Source of the DNA: Methanomassiliicoccales archaeon
Lineage (GTDB): Archaea > Thermoplasmatota > Thermoplasmata > Methanomassiliicoccales > JACIVX01
NCBI GenBank assembly: GCA_028682925.1
Contig: JAJRAG010000222.1
Coordinates: 1-5,772, forward strand
Direction of reading: 5' to 3'
DNA: 5,772 nt
In this document: positions 1-4,728 of the stretch, piece after piece
Numbering within the stretch: the stretch's first letter is position 1
Layout of the letters: every line of letters starts with the position of its first letter
The notes under the pieces: generated by a model
Told to the model about the DNA's origin: nothing
Databases searched by the model: none
Seen by the model: only the letters and a program-made list of their open reading frames with translations
Translations under genes and position numbers: made by a program

Positions 1-568
1 CAGGAATACTCTTGCGCTTTGCTCCACCTTTCCACCTCCATTCGAACATTGTGCTTTCGACCAGGCCGACGGCTCTTAGGAAGCCTATGCTGGTATGCAG
101 CCGCGCCAGGTCTTTTGGATCATTCAGGGAAATGCCGACCATGTCAGGGACCTCATCGACCGGCAGCACGCGGCGTTTGATGAAGTGCTCGATAAGCATT
201 CCAGTCAGCTCAGTGTCGACCGACGGCGGCACGGTCCTGCTCAGTTGCTGGCGGTAGTCAGCAATCGTTCCCTGCGCTTGCTTTAGCGTTGTCTCCGCAG
301 AATCCAGCCTTTCTTTGAGCGCCTTGACCTCCTCCCGCGCTGCCCGCAGATCCCGCTCCAGCTCCTCCTTCGGCGTCAGGCCAGATGGATTGTCGCGAAT
401 TGCATCATCGACGACCTCTGTGACAAAACGAGAGAGCGAGGTGCCGTAGCGATCCGCTTCTTTCTTCCATCTGGCTACCATGTCTTCAGTCGGGAGGTAG
501 ATATAGACCGCACGCTTCTTTAGCGTCTTCATTTTGCCCTGATTCGGCCGGCCTCGACCCATCGCCAT
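1..568 (-). CDS. Ribbon-helix-helix DNA-binding protein with coiled coil and winged-helix-like C-terminus (partial)
   Basis: The reading frame is open from an ATG at 568 to the left edge, giving 189 residues and no stop, so the carboxyl end is missing. Residues 4-8 read GRGRP, an AT-hook-like core. Residues 17-26 (KKRAVYIYLP) look like the DNA-contacting strand of a ribbon-helix-helix (CopG/Arc-type) domain, followed by helices at about 27-40 and 44-58. Residues 66-111 are rich in E, K, R and L in a heptad-like pattern and should form a coiled coil. Residues 118-180 are helical with a closing aromatic strand and resemble a winged helix. The start at 568 is favoured over the in-frame ATG at 562 because a TATA-like element (593-600) is centred 28 bases upstream and no Shine-Dalgarno site is present, which fits a leaderless transcript. 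It lies 50 bases past the 3' end of tRNA-Leu. From memory, similar archaeal proteins often sit near integrases, so a mobile-element regulator or partition protein is possible. The exact role is unknown. Confidence 0.8.
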   Translation of the reverse strand, partial: MAMGRGRPNQGKMKTLKKRAVYIYLPTEDMVARWKKEADRYGTSLSRFVTEVVDDAIRDNPSGLTPKEELERDLRAAREEVKALKERLDSAETTLKQAQGTIADYRQQLSRTVPPSVDTELTGMLIEHFIKRRVLPVDEVPDMVGISLNDPKDLARLHTSIGFLRAVGLVESTMFEWRWKGGAKRKSIP

Positions 569-592
569 GGAGTATATGAAATACGACTGGCC

Positions 593-600
593 TTAAATAA
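593..600 (-). promoter_or_regulatory. TATA box for the left-edge DNA-binding gene
   Basis: On the minus strand this reads TTATTTAA. Its centre is about 28 bases from the A of the ATG at 568, the normal archaeal distance to a transcription start, so transcription should begin at or next to the start codon. Read-through from the tRNA gene, which points the same way, is also possible. Confidence 0.55.
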
Positions 601-617
601 CTTACTAGCATAAAATG

Positions 618-733
618 TGCGGGAGGAGGGATTTGAACCCTCGGACCCCTTCGGGACAGAATATCTCACAAGGCCGTTCTAGAAAGGCTCAGTCTTAAGT
701 CCTGCGCTTTTGGCCAAGCTTAGCTACCCCCGC
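618..733 (-). tRNA. tRNA-Leu (anticodon UAA), intron-containing
   Basis: On the minus strand the gene runs from GCGGGGG at 733 to the discriminator A at 618. The acceptor stem pairs GCGGGGG with CTCCCGC, with one G-U pair. The D stem is GCT/AGC, and the T arm is GAGGG-TTCAAAT-CCCTC. After removal of a 31-base intron, the anticodon stem pairs CAGGA with TTCTG around the loop CTTAAGA, which holds the anticodon TAA (697-695). A long variable arm (TCCC GAAG GGG) and discriminator A confirm a class II leucine tRNA that reads UUA and UUG. The mature length is 85 bases. CCA is not encoded: CAT follows the discriminator base. A TTTT run at 615-612 just beyond the end may help termination. Confidence 0.95.
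663..693 (-). other. tRNA-Leu intron with bulge-helix-bulge splice site
   Basis: The 31-base intron sits at the canonical position between tRNA bases 37 and 38. The RNA folds into a textbook motif. The outer helix is the anticodon stem CAGGA/UUCUG. A 3-base bulge AUA (cut AU^A) follows. The central 4-bp helix is CUUA/UGAG with one U-G pair. A second 3-base bulge AGA (cut AG^A) leads to an inner stem that is only partly paired (GCC/GGC plus a C-G pair). This is the substrate of the archaeal tRNA splicing endonuclease. The intron is too short to encode anything. Confidence 0.88.
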
Positions 734-762
734 ATGGGTGCTGGATGACGATTGATAGAAGA

Positions 763-770
763 CTATATCA
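763..770 (-). promoter_or_regulatory. TATA box for tRNA-Leu
   Basis: The minus strand reads TGATATAG, centred about 33 bases upstream of the tRNA 5' end at 733. This predicts a transcription start near 740 and a leader of about 7 bases, to be removed by RNase P. The box lies in the 77-base gap after the cpgS-like gene, so the tRNA probably has its own promoter. Confidence 0.6.
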
Positions 771-810
771 TGCTTTTGAAGGAGGGGCTGTCTCCACGAT
801 ACACCTATCA

Positions 811-2157
811 TCACAAAGGTCTCTCTGTCATCCTCAGTCTGGTTCCCAACTTGTTCGTTATGAACTCATCCAGAGTTGGGTGACCAATCTCGCAAAGCTC
901 GTATGTTACTCGGACGATAGGTTTGTTAGTCCTTATCACTCGTTTCAAATCGACAGGTGTCCCGGACACCACTACATCGGCATCAGATCTGTTTATCGTG
1001 TCCTCGAGCTCTGCTATTTGCTCCTTTCCGTATCCCATCGCTGGCAGTAGTCTCCCGATGTGCTTGTATTCATTGAATATCGCTGCAATCGACCCGACAG
1101 CATAAGGTCGAGGGTCGATGATTTCGGCCGCCCCATAGTCCTCGGCGGCTATCACTCCTGCGCCATAAGTCATTCCCCCATGTGTGACCGTCGGACCATC
1201 CTCGACGACGAGCACCCTTTTTCCCCGTATCTCCTCAGGTTTGTCCACAATGATGGGAGAGGCCGCCTCGATTATCACGGCGTCGGGATTGATTCTTTTC
1301 ACGTTGTCTCTGACCGTCAGAATATCCTGTCTATCCGCTGTCTGAACCTTGTTGATTATGATCACATCCGCCATTCTGACATTCGTCTCACCAGGATGAT
1401 ATGAGACCTCGTGTCCTGGTCGATGGGGGTCCGCGACGACTATGTGAAGATCGGATCGATAGAATGGGACGTCATTGTTCCCGCCATCCCAAACGATGAT
1501 GTCTGCCTCCTTCTCGGCCTCCCTCAGTATTCGCTCATAGTCCACGCCCGCGTAGACAACTATCCCCTTGTCGATCAAAGGCTCGTACTCTTCCCGCTCC
1601 TCAATCGTGCAGTCGTTCTTGGCGAGATCGTCGTAGTTTGCAAACCGCTGAACAGCCTGCCTCTTCAGGTCACCATAGGGCATCGGATGACGGACTGCCA
1701 CGACGTCGAGCCCTTTGCTCTTGAGAATCGCGCATATTCTCCTGGTCGTCTGGCTTTTTCCAGATCCGGTACGTACGGCTCCGACACTGACGATAGGAAT
1801 GTGAGATTTCAGTAGGATCTTGGAATTCCCCATGAGTCTGAAGTCTGCACTAGTGGAGAGAACGAGCGAAGCCTTATGCATCACGTCCATATGTGAAATG
1901 TCGCTGTAGGCAAAAACGACCTGCTCGACGCCCTCTTTCCTGATCAGTTCAGCAAGTTCATCCTCGTGGTAGATCGGGATGCCATCTGGATACAGATGTC
2001 CGGAAAGCTCTCGAGGATATTTCCTCCCTTCGATGTTCGGTATCTGAGTGGCAGTAAATGCGACAACCTCATAGATTGGATTGTCTCTGAAATAAGTATT
2101 GAAATTATGGAAGTCACGCCCAGCGGCTCCCATTATTATTACCCTCATCCTATTCAT
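811..2157 (-). CDS. cpgS: Cyclic 2,3-diphosphoglycerate synthetase-like P-loop protein (COG2403 type)
   Basis: The protein has 448 residues from the ATG at 2157. Residues 4-110 form a Rossmann-like domain that begins MRVIIMGAAGRDFHNF. Residues 124-139 hold the nucleotide-binding loop, with TGSGKSQ at 130-136. Where a classical GxxxxGKS motif would have its first glycine there is V128. Further marks are DGGNND at 224-229, ADPHRPGHE at 242-250, a G-protein-like NKVQTADRQ at 269-277, and a glycine-rich THGGMTYGAG at 325-334. The length and order fit the family of the Methanothermus fervidus enzyme, which uses ATP to close 2,3-diphosphoglycerate into the cyclic thermoprotective solute. Many members lie in organisms not known to make that compound, so the substrate here is uncertain. 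The frame extends upstream to 2265, but that part covers the promoter. The start at 2157 has the Shine-Dalgarno site GGAAGGTGGG just ahead. No companion 2-phosphoglycerate kinase gene is in view. Confidence 0.85.
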   Translation of the reverse strand: MNRMRVIIMGAAGRDFHNFNTYFRDNPIYEVVAFTATQIPNIEGRKYPRELSGHLYPDGIPIYHEDELAELIRKEGVEQVVFAYSDISHMDVMHKASLVLSTSADFRLMGNSKILLKSHIPIVSVGAVRTGSGKSQTTRRICAILKSKGLDVVAVRHPMPYGDLKRQAVQRFANYDDLAKNDCTIEEREEYEPLIDKGIVVYAGVDYERILREAEKEADIIVWDGGNNDVPFYRSDLHIVVADPHRPGHEVSYHPGETNVRMADVIIINKVQTADRQDILTVRDNVKRINPDAVIIEAASPIIVDKPEEIRGKRVLVVEDGPTVTHGGMTYGAGVIAAEDYGAAEIIDPRPYAVGSIAAIFNEYKHIGRLLPAMGYGKEQIAELEDTINRSDADVVVSGTPVDLKRVIRTNKPIVRVTYELCEIGHPTLDEFITNKLGTRLRMTERPL

Positions 2158-2160
2158 TTG

Positions 2161-2198
2161 GCCCACCTTCCAAGACAATTGTAGCGAATCGTATATCT
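2161..2198 (-). promoter_or_regulatory. Promoter and ribosome binding site of the cpgS-like gene
   Basis: On the minus strand a TATA element AGATATAC lies at 2198-2191, predicting a transcription start near 2168-2170. The short leader would contain the GGAAGGTGGG Shine-Dalgarno site (2171-2162) about 5 bases from the ATG at 2157. This supports 2157 over the longer frame, whose first 36 codons would overlap the promoter. The ATG at 2148 is a second possible start but is less well spaced. Confidence 0.55.
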
Positions 2199-2227
2199 CG
2201 TTTCTGTGACGCTTGCTGGCAATTGTC
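2174..2227. repeat. Inverted repeat pair with CAATTG cores in the divergent promoter region
   Basis: GACAATTG at 2174-2181 is repeated in inverted orientation as CAATTGTC at 2220-2227. Each copy contains the self-complementary core CAATTG, and the left one extends to ACAATTGT. The cores are 44 bases apart, close to four helical turns, and they bracket the TATA box of the cpgS-like gene. They could be paired operator sites, but the 8-base match may be chance. Confidence 0.35.
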
Positions 2228-2307
2228 ACTCCACGTAAGAATCCAAATCCCCTGTTCGGTCTCATTTGGAATGACTGGCATCATATGTCTCAGCATCGAG
2301 CAAAGAT

Positions 2308-2757
2308 ATGAGTACCCTAAAATCCATTCGAGAATCGATGAGCTACCGGATCCCCCCAGCAGACACTTTGGCAGAGGCGATCTCCGAGGCCCTGGAGGGC
2401 CGTCCAATGGTAGTGTCTCAGCAGAAACTGACAGAAATGGTCCTTAAGAAGCTAAAGGACAAAGATCCGAACTATGCAGCGACAGAGGAACGGATAAGGA
2501 AGCTATTAATTGACCGAAATCTCGCGAAGATAGAGATTCACACCAGAGAGGCGGACGATAGGAGTCGACACGGACGATGCCCCGTGTGCTCATCAAAAAT
2601 GAAGAGAATCCAGAACGAAACGATATTTGGCGGTACAGTGACACTCGGCCACAAGTGCACAAAGTGCCCGTACTGGACCGGGCTCAAACGAAGGATCCCG
2701 ATCCGATATGTATTCTATGGAGATGACTTCAAGGGTCCATCACATAAAGAAGCATGA
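2308..2757 (+). CDS. Small winged-helix / zinc-ribbon protein of unknown function
   Basis: The protein has 149 residues. Residues 18-80 are helical and end in a basic strand (NLAKIEIHTR), which suggests a winged-helix fold. Residues 91-120 carry four cysteines in a CPVC...CTKC arrangement (C91, C94, C117, C120), a zinc ribbon with a 22-residue spacer. A basic stretch (GLKRRIPIRY, 125-134) follows. The layout suits a nucleic-acid-binding or transcription-associated factor, but I recognise no named family. The start is uncertain. The ATG at 2308 has a weak TATA-like element (TCATATGT, 2281-2288) 24 bases upstream and no Shine-Dalgarno site. An in-frame ATG at 2338 would give a 139-residue protein starting MSYRIPPADT. 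The gene is divergent from the cpgS-like gene, with 150 bases between their starts, so the two may share control. Confidence 0.78.
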   Translation: MSTLKSIRESMSYRIPPADTLAEAISEALEGRPMVVSQQKLTEMVLKKLKDKDPNYAATEERIRKLLIDRNLAKIEIHTREADDRSRHGRCPVCSSKMKRIQNETIFGGTVTLGHKCTKCPYWTGLKRRIPIRYVFYGDDFKGPSHKEA

Positions 2758-2826
2758 GAAACGCAGGCGCACCACTTGATTCTCCCTTGTCTATCCAAGA
2801 ATTCGAGCATCCAGTTCTGCCAATGA

Positions 2827-2834
2827 TTATATAC
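2827..2834 (+). promoter_or_regulatory. TATA box of the CooT-family gene
   Basis: TTATATAC is a strong archaeal TATA box. Its centre is 27-28 bases from the ATG at 2858 but only about 21 from the earlier ATG at 2852. The spacing therefore points to a leaderless message starting at 2858 and decides the start codon. No Shine-Dalgarno site is present. Confidence 0.7.
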
Positions 2835-2857
2835 ATTATTGAATCATTTTCATGAAC

Positions 2858-3049
2858 ATGTGCGAGTCTTCGGTCTTCTTGGATGAGCGGACAGAGGTAC
2901 GCGAGATCATGAAGAATGTCAGCAAGATAGTCATGGAAGGTGACGATGCCGTCTGTGTAGATGTTCTTGGAGAACGCATGATCCTCGCAAGTGTCAGGCT
3001 GAAAGAGGCGAACCTGCTGAGTCATGGGATCGTGTTTATGAAAGCTTGA
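2858..3049 (+). CDS. cooT: CooT-family nickel-binding protein
   Basis: This 63-residue protein begins MCESSVFL, matching the MCE-x-x-V/A-YL opening of the CooT family. It continues with a predicted small beta-barrel core (VSKIVMEGDDAVCVDVLGER, 21-40) and ends near residue 60 with the family-like LLSHGIVF. In Rhodospirillum rubrum, CooT is a dimeric nickel chaperone for carbon monoxide dehydrogenase, and Cys2 supplies the metal ligand. That Cys2 is present here only if translation starts at 2858 rather than at the ATG two codons earlier, and the TATA spacing agrees with 2858. An extra cysteine, C33, lies in the core. Relatives occur widely in archaea without a neighbouring CO dehydrogenase, and none is visible here, so the client enzyme is unknown. 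The gene appears to be a single transcription unit convergent with the crotonase gene. Confidence 0.85.
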   Translation: MCESSVFLDERTEVREIMKNVSKIVMEGDDAVCVDVLGERMILASVRLKEANLLSHGIVFMKA

Positions 3050-3116
3050 GGTTAGTCTAGAATGGTCATTTCAGACCTCTGAGCCAGCCAAGGAAGAGAA
3101 TTCAGAGACTGTTTGC

Positions 3117-3899
3117 TCATTCCCCAGTGAATTTTGGATCCCTCTTCTCCAGAAAAGCCTTCATTCCTTCCTTCTGGTCGCTTGTCGCAAAGCAGACGGC
3201 AAAGCCTTTTGATTCCAATGCCAGGCCTGTCTCGAGGTCCACGTTCACGCCTTCGTTTATAAGCTGCTTCGCCATCCTGACAGCCACCTGAGCCCTCGAA
3301 GCAATCGTTCTGGCCAAGGATTTCGTTTCCTCCATCAGCTTCTCTGCCGGGACGACCTTGTTGACCAAACCGATCCGCAACGCTTCCTCGGCTGTTATCA
3401 TGTCTCCCGTCATGATCAACTCCTTCGCCTTCATCTTCCCCAATAACCGAACCATCCGCTGGGTTCCTCCAAAGCCGGGTGGTATGCCGATCTTTACCTC
3501 TGGCTGTCCAATCTTCGCTTTCTCCGAAGCGACGACAATGTCACAGGACAATAGCAGCTCGCAACCGCCGCCCAGTGCGTATCCATTCAACGCAGCGACG
3601 ACAGGTTTTGGGAATCTATCGATTTCAAGGAAGACTGAATTGCCGAACTCCGAGAACTCCTTCGCCTTCACGGGATCAAGGATCTCCATCTCGCTGATGT
3701 CCGCGCCAGCGACAAAGGCCTTGTCCCCAGCTCCGGTTATGACAACGACTTTGACGCTGTCGTCGATCGCCAGTTCCTTGAAGCATAATGCCAGCTCTCT
3801 AAGGACGTCCGTTCTCAGAGCGTTCAGGACCTTTGGTCTGTTGATCGTGACTATCGCAATCTCCCCATCTCTATCCAGAATAATGTGCTCATAAGCCAT
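3117..3899 (-). CDS. Enoyl-CoA hydratase / crotonase-family protein
   Basis: The protein has 260 residues, the full length of a single-domain crotonase. It should add water across 2-enoyl-CoA (for example crotonyl-CoA to 3-hydroxybutyryl-CoA) in the cytoplasm. The oxyanion-hole segment AGADI lies at 64-68. The glycine-rich ALGGGCE segment ends in E114, and IGQPE ends in E134. These correspond to the two catalytic glutamates of rat mitochondrial hydratase, also 20 residues apart. Retaining both argues for a true hydratase rather than an isomerase or another superfamily reaction. The GIPPGFGGTQR segment (138-148) and the carboxyl-terminal FLEKRDPKF are also family-typical. The start at 3899 has a strong GGAGGAT Shine-Dalgarno site 5 bases upstream. 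The gene stands alone, with no thiolase, dehydrogenase or CoA ligase beside it, so its pathway (fatty-acid, butyrate or amino-acid degradation, or 3-hydroxybutyryl-CoA turnover) cannot be fixed. Confidence 0.93.
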   Translation of the reverse strand: MAYEHIILDRDGEIAIVTINRPKVLNALRTDVLRELALCFKELAIDDSVKVVVITGAGDKAFVAGADISEMEILDPVKAKEFSEFGNSVFLEIDRFPKPVVAALNGYALGGGCELLLSCDIVVASEKAKIGQPEVKIGIPPGFGGTQRMVRLLGKMKAKELIMTGDMITAEEALRIGLVNKVVPAEKLMEETKSLARTIASRAQVAVRMAKQLINEGVNVDLETGLALESKGFAVCFATSDQKEGMKAFLEKRDPKFTGE

Positions 3900-3904
3900 C
3901 TTCT

Positions 3905-3940
3905 ATCCTCCGTGCCGCAAATCCGCTTTCGAACATAAAG
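3905..3940 (-). promoter_or_regulatory. Promoter and ribosome binding site of the crotonase gene
   Basis: On the minus strand CTTTATG (3940-3934) is a TATA-like element following a purine-rich GGAAAAAGG. A transcription start about 27 bases on would fall near 3911. The leader would be about 12 bases and consist largely of the GGAGGAT ribosome binding site (3911-3905). The layout copies that of the cpgS-like gene. Confidence 0.5.
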
Positions 3941-4117
3941 CCTTTTTCCGATTCACCGCCGCGCAAATCACGCTTAATAGATAACCGAATCCAATTTCCC
4001 GGTCGGCCTTCAATACCACACCGATTCAGTCACCACAGCAATAGCCTTGAACTACTTTGAACGCCGGCGAAAGACGAAATTCAAAGCAAGGAAACTACGG
4101 AAGATGATTGGAAAGGC

Positions 4118-4146
4118 GTATATAGTAGCCCGCTATGTAGTACCGC
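4118..4146 (+). promoter_or_regulatory. Promoter and candidate operator of the padR-ABC operon
   Basis: GTATATAG (4118-4125) is a good TATA box and predicts a transcription start near 4148, giving a leader of about 47 bases. Directly after it lies the palindrome TAGC-CC-GCTA (4126-4135). An imperfect direct repeat also occurs: TAGTAGCCCGC (4123-4133) and TAGTACCGC (4138-4146). A dimeric repressor bound here would block polymerase, so autoregulation by the PadR protein is a reasonable guess. The site does not match the ATGT/ACAT pattern reported for some bacterial PadR operators. Confidence 0.45.
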
Positions 4147-4194
4147 AAAACCTATTGAACTCTGACAAAGAGAATAGAGCTTGGACGGAGACAG

Positions 4195-4728
4195 ATGGTC
4201 GGAAAAGGTCAATCCTACAAGGGAAACCGGATCAGTCCGTTGCAGTTCGTAATGCTGCTCATGTTACGCGAAAAGCCGATGTACGGATACGAGCTGCTCA
4301 AGACCCTTAGAGAGGAATTCGAGGGAGTGTGGACGCCGCAGACAGGTTCTGTGTATCCTGCGCTCAAGCGCCTGGAGGACCACGGTCTGGTTCATTCCAC
4401 AGTCAAGGACGGCACGGAGTACTATGCCCTTACTCGTGAGGGGGAGGACTTCGTGACAGAAGGCACAAAGGAAATCCCCGGCGACATGCAGTTCATGATT
4501 CGATATTTCCAGATTCTTGACCGGGCCGCCTCGGGTCAACGTGGGCGGAGTTCGGAGAGGCCAGAGCACGCATTCTCGCGCATGTTCGACCAAGAGAGAG
4601 TGAGCACGGAGGATAGATTGAAGATGCTGCGCTCGGCCAGGGAGACGCTGATGTCCAGGCTGGCCATCGTTCAGACGGAGTTGGAAGAGTTGGAAAAGAA
4701 AGTGAGAACAGAGAAAGGTGATCAGTAA
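4195..4728 (+). CDS. PadR-family transcriptional regulator
   Basis: The protein has 177 residues. Residues 14-88 form the PadR winged helix. The recognisable parts are the first helix ISPLQFVMLLML, the EKPMYGYELLKTL segment (26-38), the recognition region TPQTGSVYPALKRLEDHGLV (47-66) and the wing GTEYYALTREG (73-83). Residues 136-172 are rich in E, K, R and L and should make the carboxyl-terminal helix used for dimerisation. A GGAG site (4187-4190) stands 4 bases before the ATG. The stop codon overlaps the next ATG by one base, so it is translationally coupled to the ABC ATPase. PadR proteins placed ahead of DrrAB-type exporters usually repress them until a drug-like ligand binds. Ligand and operator here are inferred from context only. 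Confidence 0.93.
   Translation: MVGKGQSYKGNRISPLQFVMLLMLREKPMYGYELLKTLREEFEGVWTPQTGSVYPALKRLEDHGLVHSTVKDGTEYYALTREGEDFVTEGTKEIPGDMQFMIRYFQILDRAASGQRGRSSERPEHAFSRMFDQERVSTEDRLKMLRSARETLMSRLAIVQTELEELEKKVRTEKGDQ

Noticed and set aside
12..286. Two plus-strand open frames at the left edge.
   Set aside because: They lie antisense to the 189-residue DNA-binding frame, which has a clear domain order and promoter.
781..795. GGAG/CTCC inverted repeat just downstream of the cpgS-like gene as a terminator.
   Set aside because: The stem is only 4 bp with a 7-base loop, and no T-run follows on the minus strand.
2158..2265. 36-codon amino-terminal extension of the cpgS-like gene.
   Set aside because: It overlaps the TATA box and Shine-Dalgarno site that serve the ATG at 2157, and its sequence does not look like part of the Rossmann-like domain.
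3064..3077. GGTC/GACC inverted repeat between the convergent CooT and crotonase genes as a shared terminator.
   Set aside because: A 4-bp stem with a 6-base loop and no flanking T-run is too weak to call.
3358..3894. Plus-strand 178-codon open frame antisense to the crotonase gene.
   Set aside because: It is the complement of a well-conserved coding region, its serine- and proline-rich sequence is typical of such shadows, and the crotonase frame holds all catalytic residues.
3948..4030. Repeated CCGATTCA in the gap between the crotonase and padR genes.
   Set aside because: An 8-base direct match with unrelated flanks and wide spacing is easily chance. Apart from the two divergent promoters I see nothing else in this gap.
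4047..4310. Plus-strand 87-codon open frame that overlaps the padR start and promoter region.
   Set aside because: It covers the TATA box and the first part of padR in another frame, has no Shine-Dalgarno site and shows no family resemblance. It is a chance frame.
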